NCBI GenBank assembly: GCA_017469745.1
Contig: JAFUFS010000015.1
Location: forward strand, 1 to 35,917
From: Bacteroidales bacterium
GTDB taxonomy: Bacteria > Bacteroidota > Bacteroidia > Bacteroidales > UBA932
Direction of reading: 5' to 3'
DNA: 35,917 bases
Part shown: positions 7,355-15,442 of the stretch, one piece after another
How the letters are laid out: each line of letters opens with the position of its first letter
How positions within the stretch are numbered: position 1 is the stretch's first letter
The notes under the pieces: generated by a model
What the model was told of the DNA's origin: nothing
What the model saw: only the letters and a program-made list of their open reading frames with translations
Databases searched by the model: none
Translations under genes and position numbers: made by a program

Positions 7355-7385
7355 TTGCACGATCTAAAAATTTTTCTCATATTTG
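7355..7385 (+). promoter_or_regulatory. Promoter of the blaI-M56-TonB-TPR operon
   Basis: TTGC (7355-7358) and CATATTTG (7378-7385) are separated by 19 bases, close to the Bacteroidota TTTG / TAnnTTTG arrangement, with the blaI ATG 27 bases downstream. It begins immediately after the stop codon of the phosphoesterase gene. BlaI-type repressors usually bind their own promoter, but no clear dyad was identified. Confidence 0.5.
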
Positions 7386-7412
7386 CTTCTGAACACTAAA
7401 TCAGAGCCAGAT

Positions 7413-7793
7413 ATGAGAAAATTGACCCGCAAGGAAGAAGAGATCATGAAGCTGTTCTGGAAGAACGGTGGGATGTTCGTAAAGGACATGCTGCCGTTCT
7501 TTCCTGATCCTAAACCCCACGTCAACACAGTGTCCACACAGGTCCGCATCCTCGAAAAGGACGGATTCCTGGAGCACAAGCACTACGGCGGCAGCTTCCA
7601 GTATTTTCCGGCAGTCTCGGAAAACCAGTACAGGAAACAGTCGCTCTCGAGTTTGATAAGCAACTGGTTCGGCAATTCCTACATGAGCGCGGTGTCCACC
7701 CTCCTGAAGGACGAGAAGATCACCGTCGAAGAGCTCAAGGAGCTGATCGCCGATGTAGAGAATGCCGGCAAGGAAACCTTGGAGGAAGAATAA
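7413..7793 (+). CDS. BlaI/MecI/CopY-family transcriptional repressor
   Basis: This 126-residue winged-helix repressor has the family's opening L-T-R-K-E-E-E-I-M-K-L-F-W-K, a recognition-helix segment with V-N-T-V-S-T-Q-V-R-I-L-E-K-D-G-F-L (about residues 36-52) and a C-terminal dimerisation helix region rich in Glu and Leu. Such repressors are paired with M56 sensor peptidases that relieve repression by proteolysis, and the M56 gene follows directly here. In Bacteroidota these pairs are common and rarely linked to beta-lactamases, so a resistance role should not be assumed. The ATG at 7413 was chosen over an upstream TTG because the family start matches. The stop lies 13 bases before the M56 start codon. 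Confidence 0.92.
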   Translation: MRKLTRKEEEIMKLFWKNGGMFVKDMLPFFPDPKPHVNTVSTQVRILEKDGFLEHKHYGGSFQYFPAVSENQYRKQSLSSLISNWFGNSYMSAVSTLLKDEKITVEELKELIADVENAGKETLEEE

Positions 7794-7806
7794 TAAGCAG
7801 TTCATC

Positions 7807-8631
7807 ATGGGCGGATTGGTCATATATTCATTGAAGGTCGCCATACTCACTGCTGCCTTCTACCTCTGCTGGCGGTTTCTGCTCAGCAAGGAGACGCTGC
7901 ACCGGCTGAACAGGACCGTCCTGGTCCTGATCCCGCCGGTGTCCATGATCCTGCCTTCCTGCGTGATCACCTTCCATAAGACTGTCGTCGTCCCGGCAAC
8001 TGAAGCAGCCGTTCAGGCAGGCGCCGCCATGGACACTTCCGCCTCCGGAGACCCAGGAATAAGCTTCTTTGTAGCAGCTGTTTACCTCACCGGAGTCGCA
8101 ATCGTTCTGTTCAGGATCCTATGGTCAGTTTGGAAGATAGTCAGGCTGGCAAGAAGCGGGGTTCAGGTCCCCGTCGAGGGAGAGAAGTATCGCCTGATAG
8201 TGACTGAGGAGGATGTCGAGCCTTTCAGCTGGATGAACTATATCGTCCTGTCCCGGAAAGACTATGAAGCCGGGAACCCTGAAACCATCCTCCACGAACA
8301 GGCGCACATCAATCTGAAGCATTCTCCGGACATCCTGATGACCAATGTACTCACTGCTTTCCAGTGGTACAACCCCTTCGTCTGGATGCTTGGGACCGAC
8401 CTGAGGGGAATACACGAATATGAAGCCGATGAGGCTGTACTCAAACACGGCATCGATGCAACCCAATACCAATTATTCCTGATCATGAAGTCTGCGGCCG
8501 AACATGGCTACACGTTGGCCAACAGCCTCAGGTCAGGTACAATCAAAAACAGAATCAAGATGATGATCAAGAGAAAGACTAAAGCCGCCTCTTCACTGAA
8601 GGCGCTGCTGCTGATCCCTATCATAGGGTAG
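7807..8631 (+). CDS. M56 family (BlaR1-like) membrane metallopeptidase, ending at an in-frame TAG
   Basis: This is a 274-residue integral membrane sensor peptidase. Helices lie near residues 1-22, 32-50 and 78-100. The cytoplasmic zinc-protease domain contains H-E-Q-A-H (163-167) and the downstream acidic motif H-E-Y-E-A-D-E (about 203-209). A final hydrophobic stretch, K-A-L-L-L-I-P-I-I-G, is cut by TAG (8629-8631). The reading frame continues past it with S-L-A-A-T-A-R-T-V, which completes the helix and leads into a TonB C-terminal domain. The intact ancestor was therefore very probably an M56-TonB fusion of about 404 residues, a common Bacteroidota architecture. As read, the protein lacks the periplasmic part. 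It follows and presumably controls the BlaI repressor. Confidence 0.85.
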   Translation: MGGLVIYSLKVAILTAAFYLCWRFLLSKETLHRLNRTVLVLIPPVSMILPSCVITFHKTVVVPATEAAVQAGAAMDTSASGDPGISFFVAAVYLTGVAIVLFRILWSVWKIVRLARSGVQVPVEGEKYRLIVTEEDVEPFSWMNYIVLSRKDYEAGNPETILHEQAHINLKHSPDILMTNVLTAFQWYNPFVWMLGTDLRGIHEYEADEAVLKHGIDATQYQLFLIMKSAAEHGYTLANSLRSGTIKNRIKMMIKRKTKAASSLKALLLIPIIG

Positions 8632-9021
8632 TCACTCGCCGCCACGGCAAGGACCGTGACAGACTACCAGACTCCGCAGAATCCGGAGAAAAAGACTCCT
8701 GAACCATTCCAGCTGGTTGAACAGAAACCAACGTTCAATGCTGGGGACGCCAACGCTTTTTCACAATGGGTGAATGAACACCTCACTTATCCAAAAGAAG
8801 CGAAAGACAAAAAGATAGAAGGCAGAGTGGTAATGAGCTTCGTTATCACCGAAAAAGGGAATATGACTGACGTAAGGGTACTTAGAGGTGCCGACCCCCT
8901 GCTTGACGCAGAGGCTGTCAGGGTAATCTCCTCTTCTCCCAAATGGTCCCCGGGAAAGAACAAGGAAGGAGAATCTGTTCCCGTTACCTACACCTTCCCG
9001 GTAATATTCAAACTCAAATGA
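8632..9021 (+). pseudogene. TonB C-terminal domain, severed 3' part of the M56-TonB gene
   Basis: The segment continues the M56 frame after the TAG. It holds a short proline-rich linker (Q-T-P-Q-N-P-E-K-K-T-P) and then a complete TonB_C domain: G-D-A-N-A-F-S-Q-W-V, L-T-Y-P-K-E-A-K, G-R-V-V-M-S-F-V-I, A-E-A-V-R-V-I-S-S-S-P-K-W, ending V-T-Y-T-F-P-V-I-F-K-L-K. The domain itself is undamaged. The only upstream start candidate is GTG 8656, without a ribosome binding site, and the first ATG lies inside the domain. Independent expression is therefore doubtful unless the TAG is read through. The stop overlaps the start of the TPR gene (ATGA at 9018-9021), showing that the junction was once translationally coupled. 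Confidence 0.7.
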
Positions 9022-10328
9022 CAAGGTACCACTGCTGCATTGCAGCCATGCTGCTTTTCCTGGCCGCCATCGGAGTTCACGCACAGCAAACCGACAATCT
9101 CCAGGCGGCCAGGGAGGCCATGGCCAGGTATGAATATTCAAAAGCGATCGAATTGCTCGACAAGGCTCTGGAGGGTGCAGAAGGAGACGATACGGCAATA
9201 AGGGACCTGTCGCTCCAGAAAGCCCGCTGCCAGAAAAAGATGCTCCGCTACGACGCTGCAGCCGAGACTCTCGCTTCCGTGATGAAACCGGGAATGCTGG
9301 ACGTGGAAGTGGCAGGCGAACTTGCCGACTGCCATGTCAACTCCGGAAGGTTTGGAGATGCACTCGGCCTCTACAGCATACTCTCGCTGCAGCATCCGGA
9401 CAACCTGTATTTCTCGATCCAGAAGGCATCGCTCCTGTTCAAGGTCAACGACTTCCAAGGATGCGCAGAAGAAGGGATGGCTGTCTGCAGGCAGGACTCC
9501 ATCCCGTCGATGCTGTCACTCGTAGGAGCCAGCCTGTTGAATATGGGACAGGTGGACTCTTCGCTTTCATATTACCGGAAATCCTTGAGGCTTAACCCCT
9601 CCAATCCGAACACAGTCACCAGTATCTCCAACATCCTGCTTCGGAAGAAGGACTACGACGGAATCATCTCCCTGGCAAAAGATTTCCTGGAGGAGTCCCC
9701 GGACAATATGGGTGTAGCGCAGATCCTTGGGGTGGCATATTACCTCAAGGAAGACCAGGACAATGCCTACGAGGTCTTCAAGCAGCTTCGCAAGGACGGG
9801 GACGAGTCCTACGGAACCATGTACTACTCAGGCCTCAACGCCCTGGCCCTCAACCGCTTCGAGGTTGCCCAGGATTGTTTCGAAGCCGCCTGGCAGACCG
9901 ACTCGACCGATGCCAAGCTGGCTGTCAATTATGCCATTTCCCTGGCGAAGGATGGATTGATCCGGAGAAAGAACGGAGTCGTCATAGACAACACCAGGAA
10001 AGCGGTAAATCTCTTCAACAAGGCCACCGAGCTGGCAGAACCGGATCCAAGCCTCATGTACAAGATCCACAACGGCCTGGGCCAGCTTTACTACCGCAAC
10101 CAGAACATAAGCCTTGCCCTGCCTGAGTACGAAAAAGCTTATAAATACAATCCTGACGACCTGGCCTTGCTGGTCTCGCTAGGCTATTGCCACGAAGTCC
10201 GCAAGGAGTACAAACAAGCCCTGCAGTACTATGAGAAATACCTGAAACTGGGTAAAGAGGGTACGAAGAACTACAACTTCGCCAAGCAGGGTGCAGCCCA
10301 CGTCAAGAGCGAACTGCACATGCAGTGA
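9018..10328 (+). CDS. Exported TPR-repeat protein
   Basis: This 436-residue protein has a signal peptide (hydrophobic run up to V-H-A-Q, about residue 23) followed by tandem tetratricopeptide repeats over nearly the whole length. Examples are the pair around A-M-A-R-Y-E-Y-S-K-A-I-E-L-L-D-K-A-L and the later P-S-L-M-Y-K-I-H-N-G-L-G-Q-L-Y-Y and L-L-V-S-L-G-Y-C-H-E-V-R-K-E-Y-K-Q-A. TPRs mediate protein-protein contacts; the partner is not predictable, and no enzymatic motif is present. The ATG at 9018 overlaps the TonB-domain stop by four bases, which places it in the blaI-M56 operon and suggests it works with the periplasmic side of the sensor system. It is convergent with ribF, with six bases between stops. 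Confidence 0.85.
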   Translation: MTRYHCCIAAMLLFLAAIGVHAQQTDNLQAAREAMARYEYSKAIELLDKALEGAEGDDTAIRDLSLQKARCQKKMLRYDAAAETLASVMKPGMLDVEVAGELADCHVNSGRFGDALGLYSILSLQHPDNLYFSIQKASLLFKVNDFQGCAEEGMAVCRQDSIPSMLSLVGASLLNMGQVDSSLSYYRKSLRLNPSNPNTVTSISNILLRKKDYDGIISLAKDFLEESPDNMGVAQILGVAYYLKEDQDNAYEVFKQLRKDGDESYGTMYYSGLNALALNRFEVAQDCFEAAWQTDSTDAKLAVNYAISLAKDGLIRRKNGVVIDNTRKAVNLFNKATELAEPDPSLMYKIHNGLGQLYYRNQNISLALPEYEKAYKYNPDDLALLVSLGYCHEVRKEYKQALQYYEKYLKLGKEGTKNYNFAKQGAAHVKSELHMQ

Positions 10329-10334
10329 TAAGCA

Positions 10335-11213
10335 TCAGTCCTCCTGGCAGACGCTGCGGTCGTGCTCCAGCTGGGCTTTCAATTCATCAAGGGAACCGAA
10401 GCGGCGCTCTTCCCTTATCTTCTTCAGGAAAGTGACCTTCAGGTCAAGTCCGTAGATGTCTTCGTCGAAACCAAAGATGTTGGTCTCCACCGTCCTGTCC
10501 GTTCCGGCATTGACGGTAGGCCTGGTGCCGATGTTGCACATTCCCCTGAACCGTCGTCCCAGGGACTCCACTTCCACTGAATATACTCCGTTGCCAGGAA
10601 GAAGCTTAAGGGGCTCGTAAAGCCTCATGTTAGCCGTAGGGAAGCCGATGGTCCTGCCCAGATGGTTGCCTGCAACGACCACTCCCACAAGGGAATATTC
10701 ATAACCCAGCATCGCGGCTGCAGTCTCGACATCGCCCGAAGAGATGGCCTCCCTGATCTTGGTGGAACTCACCACCACTCCCCCGGGAACTGCCACGCTG
10801 TCGGTCCGGATCACTTCCAGTCCGGTCCGCCTGGCCACGGTCTCGATGTCGTCAGGGCTCAGGAGGTCGCTCCCTACCCTGTTGTCATAGCCTATCAGCA
10901 CAGCCTTCCCGCCAAAACGTCCGATGATGTACTCGCGGAAATACTCCTCAGTGGTCAAGCGGCTGAATGACCTGGTGAACGGAAGGACTTCCACACGGTC
11001 CACCCCCAGCCGGAGAAGAATCTCCTTCTTCTCCGGAAGGGAGGTAAGCAGCCTCAGGTTCCTGGCATCATCCTGCAGGACATTGCGGGGATGGGGCCAG
11101 AAGGTGATTACCATGCTTTCCTCACCCCTGTCCCGGGCCGCCTGGACAAGGCGTCCGACAACATGACGGTGCCCGAGATGGACACCGTCAAAAAATCCTG
11201 TGGCTACAACCAT
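10335..11213 (-). CDS. ribF: Bifunctional riboflavin kinase / FMN adenylyltransferase
   Basis: This 292-residue enzyme converts riboflavin to FMN and then FAD. The N-terminal adenylyltransferase domain has the nucleotidyltransferase motif G-F-F-D-G-V-H-L-G-H-R (residues 6-16) and S-S-T-K-I-R-E-A-I (about 149-157). The C-terminal kinase domain has G-R-T-I-G-F-P-T-A-N-M (about 185-195). It starts only five residues before the G-F-F-D-G motif, shorter than the E. coli enzyme, but the core is complete. The start codon overlaps the end of the glycogen synthase-phosphorylase gene by ten bases, so this housekeeping gene appears to be co-translated as the last member of the glycogen operon. Confidence 0.95.
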   Translation of the reverse strand: MVVATGFFDGVHLGHRHVVGRLVQAARDRGEESMVITFWPHPRNVLQDDARNLRLLTSLPEKKEILLRLGVDRVEVLPFTRSFSRLTTEEYFREYIIGRFGGKAVLIGYDNRVGSDLLSPDDIETVARRTGLEVIRTDSVAVPGGVVVSSTKIREAISSGDVETAAAMLGYEYSLVGVVVAGNHLGRTIGFPTANMRLYEPLKLLPGNGVYSVEVESLGRRFRGMCNIGTRPTVNAGTDRTVETNIFGFDEDIYGLDLKVTFLKKIREERRFGSLDELKAQLEHDRSVCQED

Positions 11214-14200
11214 TTCACAAGTTCGAAATCCTGGCGGTGCGGCATTGCCGGATTCTTGGCGTACATCCTCGTGGCGACCTGGTACATTCCGGTCTTGTCA
11301 GGCACGAAGGAAGTCTGGTACTTCGCCACTCCGTCGTTGAACTCCACTACGCTGAACTCGTAACGCTCCTGGATGTGGAACTTCTGCTTGCGGTCCGTCG
11401 TGGCCAGGATCATCTCCACTCCGATGTCATCAGGAGTAAGGTCTCCGAGATTCAGGACTACCTCCACATTGAGGCTGTTATGCATCGAAAGGCTGTAGGA
11501 CGGGTCAGGCTGGGTGTGCGAGATCACCTCTATGTTCTTCCATTCACGGCGCACCTTCTTCTTCCAGGCGGAAATCCGGCGGGCAAGCCTGTAGTCGTCG
11601 GAGACGATCTCTGCGGCTCGGGCAGCCTGGGGCACATAGTACTGGTTCACATAGTCGGAGAGCATCCTGTTGGTAGTGAAGTTGCTTGCGACCTTCGCTA
11701 TAGTGTTCTTGATGTAGCTGACCCAGACAGGAGACAGGCCCTTTGAATCGTCCACGTCGTAGTAGGCGGGAGCGATTTCGTTTTCGATGATAGTGTAGAT
11801 CGTAGCGGCATCCAGCTCGTCCTGATATCTCTGGTCGTCATAGGACCTTTCACGGGGGAGAGCCCAGCCGGCCCCTTCCTTGTAACCCTCGACCCACCAT
11901 CCGTCAAGCACGGAGAAGTGCATGACACCGTTCATGGAAGCCTTTTCTCCGGAAGTACCGGAAGCTTCCTGCGGCCTCGTGGGATTGTTCATCCAGACGT
12001 CCACACCCTGTACGAGCCTCTTTGCGAGACGGATATCGTAACCTGGCACGAAGACGATCTTTCCGATGAAGCGGTCCTGCTTGGAGATCTCTACGATCCT
12101 CTTGATGAGATCCTGGCCGGCCTTGTCGGCAGGATGAGCCTTTCCGGCGAACAGGAACTGGACGGGGCGCTCGGGATTGTTGACTATGGCATCAAGCCTG
12201 TCGAGATCGGTGAACAGGAGGGTACCCCTCTTGTAGGTGGCGAAACGGCGGGCGAAACCGATCGTAAGGACGTCGTCCCTCAGATTCTCCTTGATCGCTA
12301 CAATTTGGCTGGGAGAATAGTGGTTGCATGAAGCGGGATCGGAAATGATCTCCTTGACCACCTTGATAAGGCGCTCCTTCAAGGTCTTCCTTGTAGCCCA
12401 GACTTCCTTGTCCGGAACCTTGTAGATCCCGTCGAAGCATGACTTGTCGTAATGATGGGTCTTGAATTCGGGACCGAACACCTTGGAATGGATCTTCTGC
12501 CACTCTGCAGCCGTCCAGGTAGGATAGTGGACACCGTTGGTGACATAGCTGATGAACAGTTCCTCAGGAAGGTACCCGGGGTACATCCTGTTGAATATGT
12601 CTTTGCTCACCTCACCATGGAGCCAGGAGACTCCGTTGACATTCTGTGAAAGGCTGGAGGCCAGGAAGCTCATGCTGAACTTCTCATGCTGGGCGGCTCC
12701 GTCCGGCTTGCCAAGGGCCATCATGGTCTCCCAGTCGATCTTGAGTCTCTGGGGATAGTGTCCGATGTACTTCCTGAGCAGGCCCTCGTCGAAGGAGTCA
12801 TGTCCTGCGGGGACAGGAGTGTGGGTGGTGAACAGCGAGGAGGCCTTGACCACTTCCACAGCCTCTCCGAAATCGAGGTTGTCATCCTGTACCAGTTCCC
12901 TCAATCTCTCGAGTCCGGTGAAGGCTGCATGCCCCTCATTGCAGTGATAGACCTGGGGATTGATTCCGAGGTTCCTCAGGGCCCTTATACCGCCGACACC
13001 CAGAAGGAGCTCCTGCTTGAGACGGTTCTCCCAGTCACCTCCGTAGAGATGATAGGTCACCTGACGGTCTTCGGGGATGTTGGCCTCGTAGTCTGTGTCG
13101 AGAAGATAGAGATCGGTACGACCCACAGCCACCTTCCAGATCCTGGCAGTGATGTTCCTACCGGGGAAGGCGACGCTCGTGGTCATCCAGCTGCCGGAAG
13201 CGTCAAGGACCGGCTCAGCGGGAATCTTCGTGAAGTCCTGGGCATCGTACTGGGCGACCTGCTCACCCTGACCGGTCAGGACCTGGGTGAAATAGCCGTA
13301 CCTGTAGAGGAAGCCGACCGCGACGAGGTTGACGTTCATGTCGCTGGTTTCCTTGAGATAGTCACCCGCGAGGATACCAAGGCCTCCTGAATAGATCTTC
13401 AGGGAAGTATCCAGACCGTACTCCATGCAGAAGTAGCCGATCATGGGATCGGTGCGCTCAGCCTTGAGAGCCATGTAGGCATTGAACTCGTTCATCACCG
13501 ACTTGTACTCTCCCATGAAATCCTCGTCCTTAGCAAGGGCCTTGAACCTCTTGAGGCTGACTATGTCCAGAAGGGCCATAGGGTTGTGCTTGGTGTCATG
13601 CCAGACCTTCGAATCAATGGATTTGAAGAGGGCCTTGGCCGATTCGTTCCAGCACCACCAGAGGTTCTTGGAAAGGGTTTCGAGTCCGGAGATTGCATCG
13701 GGAAGATGACGGGTCACCATAACGCTCTTCCATGCAGGGTTGTTGATTTCTATCTTGTTGTATGCCATAGATCTGTCTTTGTTAAGTTCATCGGGGAACG
13801 CCCCTTTCGAAGCCACCACCTTGCCCAGGGCGATTGAATAGGCTTCCTTGTAATACTTTATCTGGTTCTCCCAGAGGGCTATGGTGGAGATGTCCTGGGC
13901 GGAGGCCATCATGGCCTTCCTGCCTTCGTCGTCGAGAGCGGATATCTCCTTCACTCTCTCCACGACTCCTTCTACAACCTGGAAATAATTCGAATCGTTC
14001 CTTTCCAGGACTGTGATACCGGGATGCTCCTTCCCGTAGTGGGAACGGACCCACTTGCCAAAGCCCGAAAGGCTGGTGGTCAGTGAAGGGATCCTGAACG
14101 CCAGGCTCTCCAGAGGAGTGTAACCCCAAGGCTCGTAGTAGGAAGGGAACAGCGTGAGGTCCAGACCGACCAGAAGGTCATAATAAGGCTTGTTGAAGAC

Positions 14201-15442
14201 TCCGTCATTGCCGTTGAGGTAGGAAGGAATGAAATAGACCTTCACCCTGCTGCCCTTGGCATTGTTGAAGCCCAGCTCCCTGAAACGACGGGTTATCACG
14301 TCCGACCAGGGATCCATCAGATAGTGCGAGGTCTGGGTGGTATAGTCCGACTTGCCACCGGCAAGCTTGGCCACGAGATCCTTGTCAGCTCCGTTGTGGC
14401 CGGAAGGGATCATGATGAAAGCCTGGATGTCACGGCCCACAGGGTCAGTGTCGGAAAGCTTCTTGAGGGCGTCGATGAACACGTCGATGCCTTTGTTCCT
14501 ATATTCATAACGCCCGCCGATGCCGATCAGGATGGCATCCTTGGACACCGCTTCGCCGGACATAGCAGTTGCGACTTCAATCAGCCTGCTGCGGGCCTCC
14601 TTCCGCTTGGTGTCATAATCTTCGTCGGTCGAAGGAGTGAAGCTGTTCTCGAATCCGTTCGGGGTCACCACGTCGACGGGACGGCGGAGGAAATGCTCGC
14701 ACTCCTTGGCCGTAATCTCGCTGACAGTGGTGAAGGCGTCAGCATTCTGGGCGGAGATTTTTTCTATCGAGTGACGGGCCACCACGCCGAACTGCTGGGC
14801 CTTCTGGTCCCCGTCATAGACATTCATCGAATCATAGAGCGGAAGGTTGTTTCCGGCCAGGCAGCGCCCCATGACCGTGGCATGGGTCGTGAAGACAGTA
14901 GCCACGGGAAGCTCCGTGCTCTTCAGGTATAGAAGGCCGGAGCCGGTCTGCCACTCGTGGAACTGGGCCACGACTTTGTCGGAGGCATTGAGGTTGAAAC
15001 GGTAGAAACTCTCAATCACATGACCGGCGGCGTAGCCGAAAAGGACGTTCTCCTTGTAGTCCCAGTTGCCGGTGATCGAATCCACCCCGAAACGCTTCCA
15101 GTACTCAGTCAGGATGTCATTCTGACGCGTAAGGTACTGCTTGAAGTCCACAAGGATCGCGATGGGCTTGCCCGGGACATTCCACCTGCCGAGCCGTACT
15201 CTGAGTCCCTCAGAGGCGGCCTGGGCTTTCCATAGGGTGTAAAGGTGGTTATCTTCGATGAAATCAGGATTGCTCTCGGTGTCCATCCAGACATCCGGTC
15301 CGATCAGGATGTGATGCTTGTGAAGTTGCTGCTTGAGGTAAAGCGACTTTGTCGCGATCACTGTGTAGATGCCTCCAACCTTGTTGCAGACTTCCCAGCT
15401 GACTTCGAACAGGTAGTCCGGATTAATCAGTTCTTTTGTCAT
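11204..15442 (-). CDS. Fused glycogen synthase (GT3) and alpha-glucan phosphorylase (GT35)
   Basis: This single 1412-residue cytoplasmic protein contains two enzymes. Residues about 1-555 form a GT3 (animal/yeast-type) glycogen synthase: the start F-E-V-S-W-E-V-C-N-K-V-G-G-I-Y-T-V, the R-Y-E-Y-R-N-K-G segment with R311 and K317, and Y-Y-E-P-W-G-Y-T-P-L-E-S. GT3 enzymes normally use UDP-glucose. From about residue 575 a DUF3417-type start (L-P-D-A-I-S-G-L-E-T-L-S-K-N-L-W-W) opens a GT35 phosphorylase. Its pyridoxal-phosphate site is G-T-S-G-E-K-A-S-M-N-G, with K1167 the candidate lysine. One polypeptide thus builds and phosphorolyses alpha-1,4-glucan. Fusions of this type occur in other Bacteroidota. 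The start overlaps the GH57 stop by four bases (ATGA). Confidence 0.93.
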   Translation of the reverse strand: MTKELINPDYLFEVSWEVCNKVGGIYTVIATKSLYLKQQLHKHHILIGPDVWMDTESNPDFIEDNHLYTLWKAQAASEGLRVRLGRWNVPGKPIAILVDFKQYLTRQNDILTEYWKRFGVDSITGNWDYKENVLFGYAAGHVIESFYRFNLNASDKVVAQFHEWQTGSGLLYLKSTELPVATVFTTHATVMGRCLAGNNLPLYDSMNVYDGDQKAQQFGVVARHSIEKISAQNADAFTTVSEITAKECEHFLRRPVDVVTPNGFENSFTPSTDEDYDTKRKEARSRLIEVATAMSGEAVSKDAILIGIGGRYEYRNKGIDVFIDALKKLSDTDPVGRDIQAFIMIPSGHNGADKDLVAKLAGGKSDYTTQTSHYLMDPWSDVITRRFRELGFNNAKGSRVKVYFIPSYLNGNDGVFNKPYYDLLVGLDLTLFPSYYEPWGYTPLESLAFRIPSLTTSLSGFGKWVRSHYGKEHPGITVLERNDSNYFQVVEGVVERVKEISALDDEGRKAMMASAQDISTIALWENQIKYYKEAYSIALGKVVASKGAFPDELNKDRSMAYNKIEINNPAWKSVMVTRHLPDAISGLETLSKNLWWCWNESAKALFKSIDSKVWHDTKHNPMALLDIVSLKRFKALAKDEDFMGEYKSVMNEFNAYMALKAERTDPMIGYFCMEYGLDTSLKIYSGGLGILAGDYLKETSDMNVNLVAVGFLYRYGYFTQVLTGQGEQVAQYDAQDFTKIPAEPVLDASGSWMTTSVAFPGRNITARIWKVAVGRTDLYLLDTDYEANIPEDRQVTYHLYGGDWENRLKQELLLGVGGIRALRNLGINPQVYHCNEGHAAFTGLERLRELVQDDNLDFGEAVEVVKASSLFTTHTPVPAGHDSFDEGLLRKYIGHYPQRLKIDWETMMALGKPDGAAQHEKFSMSFLASSLSQNVNGVSWLHGEVSKDIFNRMYPGYLPEELFISYVTNGVHYPTWTAAEWQKIHSKVFGPEFKTHHYDKSCFDGIYKVPDKEVWATRKTLKERLIKVVKEIISDPASCNHYSPSQIVAIKENLRDDVLTIGFARRFATYKRGTLLFTDLDRLDAIVNNPERPVQFLFAGKAHPADKAGQDLIKRIVEISKQDRFIGKIVFVPGYDIRLAKRLVQGVDVWMNNPTRPQEASGTSGEKASMNGVMHFSVLDGWWVEGYKEGAGWALPRERSYDDQRYQDELDAATIYTIIENEIAPAYYDVDDSKGLSPVWVSYIKNTIAKVASNFTTNRMLSDYVNQYYVPQAARAAEIVSDDYRLARRISAWKKKVRREWKNIEVISHTQPDPSYSLSMHNSLNVEVVLNLGDLTPDDIGVEMILATTDRKQKFHIQERYEFSVVEFNDGVAKYQTSFVPDKTGMYQVATRMYAKNPAMPHRQDFELVKWL

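Noticed and set aside
1616..8631. Recoding of TAG as a sense codon, suggested by two in-frame TAGs (1616-1618 and 8629-8631)
   Set aside because: TAG is the natural stop of several intact genes here, including the DUF4252 gene, dcuB, the metallophosphoesterase, the SRPBCC gene and the last TPR gene, at the expected protein ends. Genome-wide reassignment is therefore unlikely.
7413..8631. Beta-lactam resistance regulator pair (BlaI-BlaR1)
   Set aside because: The proteins are of the BlaI and M56 families, but no penicillin-binding sensor domain and no beta-lactamase or mecA gene is present. In Bacteroidota such pairs are widespread and of other or unknown function.
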